Below, one piece after another: positions 24,401 through 32,716 of a stretch of DNA of 64,000 nucleotides (the first letter of the stretch is position 1; each line of letters starts with the position of its first letter). The notes below the pieces were generated by a model. The model was not told where the DNA came from, made no database searches, and was given only the letters and a program-made list of their open reading frames with translations. Origin of the DNA: Chrysaora quinquecirrha (taxonomy: Eukaryota; Cnidaria; Scyphozoa; Semaeostomeae; Pelagiidae). The position numbers and the translations under genes were made by a program. Location: positions 2,518,411 through 2,582,410 of the forward strand of contig JACTAT010000051.1 in assembly GCA_014526335.1 (NCBI GenBank), written 5' to 3'.

Positions 24401-24549
24401 AACATGTCCAACGGTGTAAGAATTTGATTTGTTTTTGTACATTGATTGACTGAAGAAAGATCACTTTCGGCTTGAACGTTCTGTCCACTACACGGCCAAT
24501 AAAACCATGAAACGAAATTTACAAGAAAAATCATCAATAATCTGTCCAT
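9073..24549 (-). CDS. Receptor tyrosine kinase, multi-exon, interrupted model
   Basis: Plasma-membrane receptor tyrosine kinase. Exons read: 24549-24361, 23553-23488, 22947-22888, 21341-21269, 20799-20576, 20121-19965, 18744-18625, [gap], 14427-14334, 13493-13309, 12085-11885, 11321-11066, [one missing], 9466-9073. The seven 5' exons are in phase: signal peptide ([15 protein letters not shown]), a Cys-rich stretch ([14 protein letters not shown], then ACQDGC), and FN3-like segments. The Cys-rich plus FN3 order recalls ROS1 or anosmin (inference). The kinase shows the beta-3 Lys in [16 protein letters not shown] of helix C, an insert rich in Asn and Asp, [15 protein letters not shown] and [12 protein letters not shown]. 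The tail is acidic and includes PYYNVPSF, a possible phosphotyrosine site. The transmembrane segment and P-loop were not found; they would fall in the anomalous 14.65-18.45 kb region. Confidence 0.85.
9620..9745 (+). repeat. Interspersed repeat R1, copy 2
   Basis: It has CAACAGACCGAAACAATTGA, GGCAGAATTTACACCCAGAT and GCACCAATCA in the same order as at 1546-1664. It lies in an RTK intron. Confidence 0.6.
9967..10312. mobile_element. MITE family G
   Basis: The left end ACCCCGGGGGGTAACTCC and the right end GAAGTTACCCCCGG are inverted. The interior has repeated TTTTGGGGTAT words. It is about 346 bp and sits in an RTK intron, in the interval where a kinase exon is missing. Confidence 0.7.
10313..10572 (-). 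CDS. Orphan coding-like frame in an RTK intron
   Basis: About 85 codons from an ATG near 10563 are open with coding-like composition ([20 protein letters not shown], then [20 protein letters not shown]). The frame runs into the end of MITE G. I do not recognise it. It does not resemble the missing kinase exon. It may be a fragment of an old element or of a gene cut by the MITE. Confidence 0.25.
10626..10885. mobile_element. MITE family H copy
   Basis: TTATTCGAGGCGCTTATTAA on the left and GGCACTTATTCGAGGAAAAA on the right share the CTTATTCGAGG end word. AAAATCCGTCTCAAAGAGG is a family marker also seen at 54548-54570 and 61326-61345. Other copies lie at about 33996-34150, 53895-54612, 56045-56190 and 61300-61530. 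Confidence 0.55.
11066..11321 (-). CDS. RTK exon: catalytic and activation loops
   Basis: It reads [20 protein letters not shown], then [31 protein letters not shown] and [17 protein letters not shown]. The catalytic Asp (HRD), the DFG motif, the activation-loop Tyr residues and the APE-equivalent SIE are all present, so this part looks catalytically competent. The acceptor is TTTTCTCGTAG and the donor CTCTGG|GTAAGT. Confidence 0.95.
11640..11815 (+). repeat. tRNA-derived SINE S1 copy
   Basis: It shares GTAACGTCGTGGCCTTATCC (head), CTCGGTAGCGTCACAGTAAG and AGCGACTGGCGCTATA (tail) with the other S1 copies. The B box region is altered (GGGTTTCTAACCC). Confidence 0.75.
11885..12085 (-). CDS. 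RTK exon: kinase insert and helix E
   Basis: After the acceptor GTTTTTAG the exon reads [18 protein letters not shown], an insert rich in Asn, Lys and Asp with five consecutive Asp, then [17 protein letters not shown]. Entry and exit are both in phase 0. The insert lies between helices D and E, where receptor kinases often carry variable inserts. Confidence 0.9.
12235..12474. repeat. CTGAC-type pentamer microsatellite
   Basis: Imperfect tandem CTGAC/CTGACC units over about 240 bp in an RTK intron, with variants such as TAGCC and TGGCC. Confidence 0.9.
13309..13493 (-). CDS. RTK exon: helix C to hinge
   Basis: It reads [18 protein letters not shown], then [11 protein letters not shown] and [20 protein letters not shown]. 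Entry is in phase 1 and exit in phase 0, matching both neighbours. The Glu of helix C and the hinge after LVVEF are clear. Confidence 0.95.
13530..13795. mobile_element. MITE family A copy
   Basis: The left end reads GCCCTGGCAAAAGATCCAAC and the right end CAATGTTTGATCGTTTGATC. The interior carries many CAAACATTGCTTG words and ACGTGACCAAACG. Family A is the commonest element here, with copies at 13960, 20229, 29385, 35632, 36085, 57975 and 62138. Confidence 0.8.
13960..14214. mobile_element. MITE family A copy
   Basis: It begins GGCCTTACAAGCTGGGCAAA and ends GCCAAGGGCCTTAC. The centre has GACTGTTTGGCCACGTCGCA. It lies in the RTK intron next to the beta-3 exon. Confidence 0.75.
14334..14427 (-). 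CDS. RTK exon: beta-2/beta-3 with catalytic Lys
   Basis: After a possible acceptor ATCGATAG the minus strand reads [20 protein letters not shown], then [11 protein letters not shown], and the donor CTACAAG|GTTAGG follows. The split codon joins exactly to the Asp at the start of the 13493 exon. AAVKILQ supplies the ATP-binding Lys. The 5' edge is less certain, and the Gly-rich loop is expected upstream in the damaged region. Confidence 0.75.
14650..18450. other. Anomalous low-quality-looking stretch
   Basis: About 3.8 kb with unusually low GC, few CpG and almost no homopolymer runs of six or more, although the flanks are full of them. No long ORF appears until the AT-rich frames near 17.7-18.3 kb. 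Its left half (about 15250-15980) aligns loosely, with many small indels and shortened runs, to 13500-14330, for example GAAAATCAAC near 13940 and near 15658. It may be an unpolished long-read patch or a collapsed allele. Expected RTK exons (transmembrane, P-loop) fall here and cannot be read. Confidence 0.6.
18625..20799 (-). CDS. RTK ectodomain exons, FN3-like
   Basis: Exons 20799-20576, 20121-19965 and 18744-18625 have phases 1-0, 0-1 and 1-1 and join cleanly. They read [29 protein letters not shown] and FYIIYAAP, then [20 protein letters not shown], then [18 protein letters not shown]. The Trp, Tyr and hydrophobic spacing fits fibronectin type III strands, and NYT, NTT and NLT are potential N-glycosylation sites. 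The domain call is by eye only. Confidence 0.8.
18841..19960. other. RTK intron, nothing structured seen
   Basis: Mixed C/T-rich and A-rich sequence with short overlapping open frames on both strands at 19169-19411. No splice-supported exon or recognisable repeat was found. Confidence 0.4.
20229..20525. mobile_element. MITE family A copy, best preserved
   Basis: Left end GCCCTGGCCAAACGATCAAA, right end GTTCGCTTATCCAGGGCCTTAC (the reverse complement begins GTAAGGCCCTGG). The centre has GTTTGGTGACGTCACAAAAC, a palindromic GTGACGTCAC core. It is 297 bp and non-coding. Confidence 0.85.
20945..21063. repeat. GGACCA/GGACCC minisatellite
   Basis: Imperfect tandem AGGACC units, mostly of six or twelve bases, about 115 bp. 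Open frames reading Pro-Gly-Pro repeats across it are artefacts of the repeat. Confidence 0.9.
21342..22560. other. RTK intron, no gene seen
   Basis: Unique-looking AT-rich sequence. No exon fits between the phase-0 ends of the flanking RTK exons, so no coding part is needed here. Confidence 0.4.
22570..22757 (+). repeat. tRNA-derived SINE S1 copy
   Basis: It has the head GATGTGGTGTCATTAATTCA, the B box in AAGGTTCGAGCCCAAGC, the body ATGGTAGCATCACAACCAGA and the tail GAGACTGGCGCTAAATACAC followed by CCTTCACCTCC. Confidence 0.8.
22888..24549 (-). CDS. RTK 5' exons: signal peptide and Cys-rich region
   Basis: Exons 24549-24361, 23553-23488 and 22947-22888 are each a whole number of codons and join in phase 0. 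They give a hydrophobic signal peptide ([18 protein letters not shown]), then [28 protein letters not shown] and [20 protein letters not shown]. The next exon (21341-21269) adds [11 protein letters not shown]. The Cys spacing (CxxCLxxC, CxxxC, CxxxC) recalls the Cys box of anosmin and the N-terminus of ROS1; that likeness is an inference by eye. Confidence 0.8.
23008..23237 (+). repeat. Tandem duplication of about 65 bp, spaced 165 bp
   Basis: TCGCAGAGGCTTTTTTGAAC and CAGCTTCTTGTCTGCTTG at 23026-23072 recur as CCGCAGAGGGTATTTTGAAC and CAGCTTCTTGTTTGCTTG at 23187-23231. Confidence 0.7.
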
Positions 24550-26635
24550 TTTGCTGTACGTTTTGCAATTCTGAGAACTTGCTTCCGTCTTTTAAGTCAT
24601 TGGAATTTCATCGAAACTTGATATGATAGCAAGAATTCGCCAAATTCTATGAAAACAAAACTTTGCTCAGTTAAAAATCAGCTAGCTTGTTAAAAGTTGG
24701 ATTCTTGAAATTAAGAAGCATAAAAAGCTTTCATCGTTCACCTGACTTTAATTAGTAATAAATTCTTGTTCTACATCCAATCCAAGTTTGCGTACACTCA
24801 ACTCCTCAACGATCTTCATGTCATTCAACTTTGATTTTGATGAAAGGAATTCCATTCCCACCAACAGGAAATTTATGACGTCATTTGTCAGGACAACAAA
24901 GCTCAGCCAATCAAAATGAAGTAATCATGTCACGAACGATCAAAGAATTACGCAATTCTATTGCAAAATTTAGTATTTTTACCCCCATACAGTATTTTGC
25001 TAACTCATTTCGCTGTCTTTTCAAATCTTACTCTATTGTTTCAGTGTACGTACATACTCTGAACGACGGAGCCCCAAATAAAATAAAGCATAACGGTCAA
25101 TGGTCGACAGATGGTCAACAGCTTTTTATGTGGCGAGGGACACTTTTAGGTACTTTGAAACCTTGGTATGTTTTAGTAACCAAACCAAAGTCAATGACCA
25201 ATCAGAAAACTTTCATTACCTTTGCAATATGCGAAAATTTCTGAAAGATAAGGAAGCTTCAAATTAGCTGGGTGGCAAAAACAATGTGGGACGCCAAAGC
25301 CCCAAAAAATCTAAATAAAGAAAATAATATATTAAAATTTGATGAGATAAATGAGCGAATGGAAAGCACGGGCAAATTTTGCATCATAAGATTTTTACCT
25401 TAAATGACACCATAGTTAACTATGATAAAACAATGATCAAACATACATTTTCATATCCGGAGAAATGATACATCTCTTGCAAACCTTTTTCCTCCCTACA
25501 AAAGGTTTCGTTTTCCTGTTTGAGCTGGAAGAAAATGTTAATGTATCAATGTTTTACCATAGTCAATAGAATAGTTTATTCTATTGACTATGTTTTTACT
25601 TAGTTTTTTTTTTTCAATTCGAGTCTTTTTAGAGTAAACAGCGGGCAGCGCAAAACAGGTGCAACCGAACGGAACTTTTGAACAATATTTTCCAAGCGAA
25701 AACTTAAGAAATAAATTAACAACAAAAAACCATCTTTTTGTATTTTACTTTTCATTTATGTCATTATCCAAGCCGGCATTTCAGCCAAAGTGGACTTGCA
25801 GCTGTTGTAGAATTTTGCATAAAAATTGGGTATTCATTTAATGACTACTTTCAGAGAATAAACATAAGAGTTTGCAGCGGCCTTTCTGAGCCAACCGATC
25901 GTAAAAAGTGGCATCACCTCGGATCTCAATTATCAGTTTAACAAGGCATTTGCAGAAGCAATAGCTTTCTATGATAATTATTGATACATGAAGTAGGAAA
26001 CCTTGGGTAGTTGTGCACCTTTCCAACTCCCAGGTGAGGCAGACTTATCTAATTGTTTTTCAAACATCTTAGCAAGTATTTGCTTAATAAACTTAGGTAA
26101 AAACGGCGAAGTGCTGAGCAAGTCCAACTCACAGTCACTATTTGTGATTGTTGGGCCCCATTATCATCGAAGTTAAATTCGTCACAAAGAGTGGGGAGAA
26201 TTCTTTTGATTCCAGACAAGACATTAACGTATGGTTAGATTGAGAGGAAGGACTACTGTCACACAGCTTAGATAAGATAAGCCCTTAGTTTATAGGGCTC
26301 CCCTGCACTAAATGCGAAAACCCATACTTTTGGCCAAAAATGGGACATGCAAGACAGCAAGCTTATGTGCCTCATAACTGCCCCTTCAATACGGCTGCCC
26401 CCTCATTGCAACTGTTCCCCTTCTTGAAACCAAGATTTAATTTCTTGCAAACTGCAGTTTCAAATTACGAAGCAGAAGCACAAAACACAGATCAAAAACT
26501 TAGTAATTTTTCACTTGATAAAAGAGAAAAAGCATAAGGAACCATAACAGTGGGTCCAGATCTATCCATTACAATCAGAAAATTATGTTCACTTCACTCA
26601 AATGTCATTTACCAATCTGCCACTGATTTCAATCA
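24550..26635. other. Spacer between the RTK and NDUFA12
   Basis: This holds the RTK upstream region and the NDUFA12 3' flank. The only structure seen is the perfect hairpin at 25558-25592. Short plus-strand frames (24885-25244, 26340-26537) have no splice or family support. Confidence 0.45.
25558..25592. repeat. Perfect 16-bp inverted repeat with 3-nt loop
   Basis: CATAGTCAATAGAATA, then GTT, then the exact reverse complement. A T-rich run follows at 25605-25615. It could be a hairpin end of a small element or simply a palindrome; function unknown. Confidence 0.85.
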
Positions 26636-27061
26636 TTAAGAACTCTGTTCTTTCTTCGGGGGTGTCCAACTTTCTATTTTTGGCAACGTTGTACTGTAAG
26701 GCACATATTCTCCAGAACTTCCAGACATATTTCTTTGATGCGGCATGTCAAACTTGTTAGCTTTTGGAGGGACTTTGGCTGGAGTATCATCAGTCATAAA
26801 CTGCATCCATCTGTGCCATTCAGGAGGAATTTGAGAGCCATCGTACTCAAAACGGCCTTTGTAAGGATATTCAACAAATCTATTTCTTGAGAACATATAG
26901 TTGTTATTTTCGTAGTATTTATTACCAAATTGATCTGTACCAACAAGGGTTCCAGTTCTCACGTTTCCTTCTCTCAGAAGTCTTCTGAAAGCGTTACCAA
27001 CGCCACCAACAGCCTTCAACACATCTAGCTGTTGTCTCAAAGCTCTTACCAGGCCGGCCAT
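26636..27061 (-). CDS. NDUFA12: NADH dehydrogenase (complex I) subunit NDUFA12 (B17.2)
   Basis: Accessory subunit of mitochondrial complex I. The uninterrupted 141-codon frame has the family landmarks in order: RTGTLVGTDQFGNKYYENN near residue 36, then RFVEYP, PPEWHRWMQFMTDD and YVPYSTTLPKIESWTPP near the C-terminus. The length is close to the human protein (about 145 residues). No intron is present, which is unusual beside the intron-rich neighbours and could reflect intron loss or a retrocopy. The frame is intact with ordinary codon use, so it is probably functional. The ATG at 27059-27061 is chosen because the frame starts MAGLVRALRQQL, like the short amphipathic N-terminus of the family. 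Confidence 0.93.
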   Translation of the reverse strand: MAGLVRALRQQLDVLKAVGGVGNAFRRLLREGNVRTGTLVGTDQFGNKYYENNNYMFSRNRFVEYPYKGRFEYDGSQIPPEWHRWMQFMTDDTPAKVPPKANKFDMPHQRNMSGSSGEYVPYSTTLPKIESWTPPKKEQSS

Positions 27062-27152
27062 CTTGGATCTTATGAACGTTTTAATTATGTGAGCATGCGC
27101 AAGACGGAATTTGCACTTGATACTATCATCATCATAATCATACTGAGAAATA

Positions 27153-28070
27153 CAGTCGGGTCCCGCTATCTCGAACTCGCACGGGAAATGAAAATTTGTT
27201 CGACATAGCGGGACTTCGACATATCCGTACTCTGAATTTTTTCGATCAAAAAGCGGTCATCTGTGTGTAAAAGTAGAATATAAACCAAGGAAAAGACCTC
27301 ATTTGTCTCAAAAGCTGTGTTAAACATCCAATTTAACTAAAATAGTACATTATTGAAGCTTGCTTCATATTTTGGAGTACTTCTTCATCTATCAGCAACG
27401 ATAGCACCGAGCATAATAACCCATCACAGTAGTGCTTATAGACCAAAGTACGCAAAACACCATCACAACAAGCATCATAATTAATCCACCACCGTAGTAC
27501 GCAAAAAAGCGACCACAGTGCGCAAAAAAAACCACCATAGTAGTGCGTATCCAACACAATAGTGCGTAAAGATTCGCTAGCGTCACAACATAGCCGACCA
27601 ATATGCAGTCTGTGTACAGAAAAACGACATCATTGTAGGACATTTATCAAAAGGAAAGACTGGCAGACTAGGAAAGACAATCTTCTTTTTTCTCAAAGTA
27701 GATGAATTCTATTCCTGCGTGCCTGTGGTGAATGGCAAGCGGGCAAACTTTGGAGATGGCAGAGGATTGAAGTCCCTTGCAAGATAATAATTGTCTGACA
27801 ACCTAAGTTAACTTTGATCTTAAAAAGTTGAATTATCATTGTTATAATGATTAATAATTGAAATTTTTGTGACGTTTTGTTCGAGATAACCGGGTTTTTT
27901 CTTTCACGGAAGAAACATTTCGTTCGAGATAGCGAATAGTTCGAGATAAAGTTGAAATAACGGGTTTTATCTCTATACTTAGCCTTATAGGAAAACGAGG
28001 GGAAATGGGAATCTGTTCGAGATAGCGAGTTGTTCGAGATAACCGAGTTCGAGATAGCGAGGTTCGACTG
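27153..28070. mobile_element. TA-flanked element family C (pogo/Tc1-like MITE)
   Basis: The left end CAGTCGGGTCCCGCTATCTC and the reverse complement of the right end, CAGTCGAACCTCGCTATCTC, form terminal inverted repeats. The element is flanked by TA on both sides (27151-27152, 28071-28072). Subterminal words TTCGAGATAACC and TTCGAGATAGCG recur. No transposase frame was seen. TA duplication and CAGT ends suit the Tc1/mariner-pogo group. Confidence 0.8.
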
Positions 28071-28653
28071 TATCACTATTTTTGCTTCGTAATTTTTAAG
28101 TTTATCAAAATTTGCCGTTAACCCAGGGTTGTGAAAACCCGAGTTCAAGTCAAAATGCAGCATGATGGTTTTTCTGCATTCATTGCTCCAAGGGACTTCC
28201 AAAAGTTTCTCAGCAGATCGTGTATGGGGTACGTATGTATGTATGGTGTATGGCACAACACGAAAGCCCGCACGAAAGATTGCTATCAAGCCTGAAGAAA
28301 TTTGGCTGAATATGAAACTAAGGCCGAACTAAGGCTATCAACCGGAATGAAAAAGAAAAAAAACAAAGAAGTCAATCAGCAAGCAAGTTACGTTTGCTCT
28401 TCTTATAATGACAAAAAATGCAACAATGACAAAAAATTTTAAGCAGATGATCGACAGAAAAACTGCCATGCAGAAGCCTAACTTTTGCAAGAGTGTTTCA
28501 GAAAAAGCACTTTGTAGATACCTTTCATAAAATACCAACTAAAAAATTAGACCAACAATGTCAAAGTATCGTTATAAGTCCCTCTTACTGCATAGTTACG
28601 AGTTTCTCTTACTAAGCTACGAAGAGAAACAGTTAAAAAGATAAACAAAAAAA

Positions 28654-31600
28654 CTACAAGAGTCCTTGACGTTGCAAATCATCAAAAATCTTCTTAGTGA
28701 CAACATTTCCCGTTGAATCTTCAAACTCTTCTTCGTTGTCTGGCTGCCATCTTTCTTTTGCTTTGGAATTCTTGAGTTTCTCCCACAATGCCATAGCATC
28801 TTTGATCAAAGTAACATTAGCAAAATGTGCAGTGTTTGGAATGCCAAGGCATCGCATACCATGTGCATGCCTCCATTCTGCAAAATGCCGTTGAAATGCC
28901 TTTGGACCACGATATTTGAAATTGCCACAAATCTCACAGTTGTAGTAGATGTTTAACCCATGAAGTTTGTAGAGCCAGTAGGGGATCGGTTTTCCATCCC
29001 AGCCTTGTCGAGAAAAGAAGAAAATGAACTTGAACAACAACGATAAAAAGATAGCAGCAGAAGAGACTTCTAAGAGACAATTGCTACAGACTCAAAAATA
29101 TTGGATCCAAAGTGGTTCAACGTTGCTTCAACATTCAAGTTCAAACTGAAATTACTGCTTACGCAACGCTATCCACTTTTAGACAACTCAAATACTTGTC
29201 TTAGATTGCGAGTTGACACAAGACCTTGCAAACTGGTCTTTAATTTTGTGTGGCAGACAGGTTTAAAAATTTGAAACAAAACGGAAACATCTTCGAGCTC
29301 ACTTCAAGCTTTCTTGTTCAACAATCCTTAGAGTATATGTAACGTCATTATAAGGTCGAAAAATTGACTTAGACTCTGGCCAAACGACCAGCGTTTGCTC
29401 GCGTTGCAAAACATTGCTTTTCAAACATTGGCTTGTGACAAGCAGAAATGTTTGAAGTTAATCAAAAACATTGGGAAGCGAGTTCGGTTGGAGCAATTTT
29501 TTGTGATGTGGCATAACGGTCAACATTGCATGAAAGGAAAATCTGAAGTGTTTGAGAATTAATGTTTGATCGTTTGGCGAGATGGCGGAAAATATATTAA
29601 GACGGGGATCCAAGTGCATTCATCATACATATGAAGTTAGATTGGTATGCTGTTTTGAGCACCAATTAGCTTACATTATAATAGAATTTCATTTTCAATT
29701 AAGGTCTAAAGGTTTATCTGAAGATTTGCTTCATATACTATAAAGAACGTTGGATGAAAATATTTTGTACGGCTCTATGTTCGATGACAATGCTTCTGTG
29801 TTAAAACGCTAATTGGGAATCACAGCTCTCTAAAGGAAGGAAATTCTCAATCAAGATATCAGATACTATTTGTAAATCTTACCGAGTGGAAGATTTTTCG
29901 GATTATAAAGAACTTGTTCTTCCTCATCATCAGAATCTTCATGTCCTGCTACATCAGCATCATCGTCTTCTTCTAATTCATCTGATGTACGGGCTTGTTT
30001 TCTTTCTACATTTTCTCTTGTTGCTTGCCTTTCCTCTCCAAGTATCTCAACTAGCTTATATACCTTCAAAACAAGCATTACAAGCAGATAATAAATCTTG
30101 TTTCTATATTCTAGATAATACGACAATCAAAATACCAAATAGTTTTGTTTATGTTCGTTTTTAGTACACTGGAACCTCCATTCGTGGACATCTTTAAGGC
30201 CAGAGGACATCATTCGTGGACATCATTTAAGGCTAGAGGCTAGCGAATTCGCAGTTCGCCGCTCGCTTGCGAACAGAATACAGCCTTCGTAATCAATTTT
30301 AGGCGATAAAAAAGTAAAACTTTTGCGAAAGCTTTAGCTTGACTTGCAGCGGAAATCAAAATCGCTTCGCGTTCGCCATTTTTTTATGGCTAGCAAACAG
30401 CGAACAGCGAATGCGAAAGAAGTGGAAATGGGCCTTTAATCAAAAGATGATACCTCCAAATCGTGGACAAATAATTTTCCAAAAGGCAATTTCTTTCTAA
30501 AAAAAACATCCATATAGTAGACACTTCTCTATTGCTGACAATATTGCTCCCACAGATGCCCATTGTATGGAAATTCCAATGAACTATTAAACAGGTAAAT
30601 ATACAAATTTAAAACTGGAAACTTTTGAAACAGTTTTGCAATTTTTACCTGTGCCTCGAGGGTAGCTATTTCTTTTTGCTTCTGAGTGTAATCAGAGCCT
30701 TTTCCTTTTCCCTTTGACTTTGCAAAAACTGATGGATCCAACTCATCAATTGACTTTCCTTTTGACATAAAAAGCCTCTGTGCTCTTTCCTCAAGTGTAC
30801 CTCCACATTTCAATCTCAAAGCTTGCAAAGCAGACTTAAGTCGATCAAGTCCAAGAGACATAAGCTCTTCAGGTGATGAAAAAGCGGAAAGATCCAAATG
30901 AGCTCCAGAGTGTGCTAATGCACTTCCACTTTCTTTTGGCCAGCCAGGGAAACTTCCTTTATCCCAATTGGAGTTAAAATCAGCAAGTACATCATTCATT
31001 TCTTTTTCAATATTCAAGATTGGTCTTGCTCTTGAAATATAATCATATAAATATTCCAAAAGACGTTCTAAATACCTTCTGTAATCCTGGTTCTTTTTCT
31101 CTTTTGGTACATCAAACAGTCGATCAAAAATGGCAAGATAAGTAAGATAATCAATTTGCTCCACTCCTTTGAGGTTCAGGTAACATGTGTACATTTCATG
31201 AAGATCAACGTACTTGCCATTGCCTTCTTCATCTGAGAAAACTGCAAGAAGTTCTTGCTCCTCTCCTGGTTTTTCTCTCATCTCTTTCAACCTGTTGAAT
31301 GAAAATTATAGGATTAAGAGAATTTTCAGAAGAAGTAAGCAAAGCTGAAACTATAGCCATGGTTTCAATAAAAGCATAGGGGGATCATAAGAGGATCAGC
31401 AAAGGTCTGCGATTATCTGTGTTGCTCCTTGATTCAATGGAAACATGCTCTCACGATCTTTACAACAATCAGTGATCATTAGTCATTAGCGTCAGGAGAG
31501 TTGAAATGAGTTCAACTTTGCCGATCATTACAACTATCCCGATCAATGAAAAACTTTATAGAAACATGGATCACAGATGATCCCCATTAATTGCAGACTA

Positions 31601-32716
31601 TCCTTGCATTGACTGTCCTGATTATAGAATTAACTGACAGCTGCTATAGACTGCCCAAGTGTGGCGTCATCAAAAATCTATTTTAGAATTTGCTCTTCAT
31701 TTTGTGAAAGATGGTCAAAAATAATGCTTATTCGTGCAAAAATCGGTTAAATATATCAAACATTGGCTGAGATATGGCCATCCAAAGAAATACATTTCAA
31801 TAAGAAATCACTGTATTTTTGCTTCTGTTCATAATGTTTTGCTATTGTTTTTTTGAAAGATCCACCCAAGTACAGCAATAAGGTTTTGAACTCCACACAG
31901 AGATCTCTGGCATCCTAGGCTATATGGAATGCACACAGTTGCATGCACATCCAATATCTTGTTAAAAGTTGCCATAAATCACTTTGGTACAATTGAAATT
32001 TTTTTGAAATCACAACATATCATTTTTTTCAAAATTGTATACAGCACCCAAAAATTAGTCTAGGTGCAAAGTTTTATTATCTCAGCACTTGTATTAATAA
32101 TTTCAGAGCATTCAAAGTTTACGATTTTATAAGGGCTTAGACCGAGTGGGGTAAAAAGTTTCACCAAGTTCATTTTTTGCTGTCAAAGCCTTTATGAAAT
32201 TAGGAACTTTTAGGATTAGTTAGAGGACAAATTAGGATTTTTCACATAAAAAACTCGATAACTTGTGATTTCGAAAAATTTTAATGCGGTTGAGTGTTGG
32301 CCTTCTACTGAAGTAATCTATACAATGCAAATGGGCTTCAGGGTTGGCAATGTTTTATTGCTTTAAAAAATAAATAAGGACCTGAGGAATTCCATTTGCA
32401 TGGGTTCAGCAACTTCATTTGGATATTTTCTATGATATTCTTTGATTGTTCTAAGACGGCCATAAAATTCTGCAAATTCATTAGGTCCTGCTAAGGCATT
32501 GACTTCCTCTTTCCTTAACCCATCTTGATCATCATAAAGGTTCTTCAGTTTATCTGTTATATCGTGGAGCCTATCAAGTAAGATTTTCTTGCGAGTGTCT
32601 GAATTTATTCTTTCTTTCAAAGTTTGTTTTTTGAGGAGATCTTCTTGTGTCATAGCATCAACTATTCTCTCTCTTTCTTCATGGTATCGTCGTTGTTGCT
32701 CAACAACTGTCTCCAT
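28654..32716 (-). CDS. SF3A3: Splicing factor 3A subunit 3 (SF3a60)
   Basis: Nuclear pre-mRNA splicing factor of the U2 snRNP SF3a complex. There are four exons: 32716-32382, 31291-30649, 30063-29883 and 29003-28654. All phases match and give 502 residues, against about 501 in human. Landmarks in order: [18 protein letters not shown] at the N-terminus, [54 protein letters not shown], an acidic stretch before [27 protein letters not shown], and the C2H2 matrin-type zinc finger [20 protein letters not shown] with [16 protein letters not shown]. It ends LQRQGLL. The start is the family-typical [14 protein letters not shown]. Confidence 0.97.
29385..29590. mobile_element. MITE family A copy in SF3A3 intron 3
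   Basis: It begins CTCTGGCCAAACGACCAGCG and ends TTTGATCGTTTGGCGAGATG, with AACATTGCTTTTCAAACATT inside. The neighbouring 29300-29375 resembles repeat R1. Confidence 0.65.
30160..30520. repeat. Repeat with CGTGGACAT words in SF3A3 intron 2
   Basis: TACACTGGAACCTCCATTCG and TTCGTGGACATCATT repeat at the left. ATACCTCCAAATCGTGGACA and TAGTAGACACTTC lie at the right. The opening resembles TA-flanked pogo-like ends, but the right end was not resolved. Confidence 0.4.
31300..32381. other. SF3A3 intron 1
   Basis: About 1.1 kb with no recognisable repeat or exon. The flanking exons join in phase across it (split Arg codon AG+G). Confidence 0.6.

Noticed and set aside
27333..27643. Cys/Tyr-rich hydrophobic minus-strand frames
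   Set aside because: They lie inside a TA-flanked non-autonomous element with repeated GTAGT words; no family signal.
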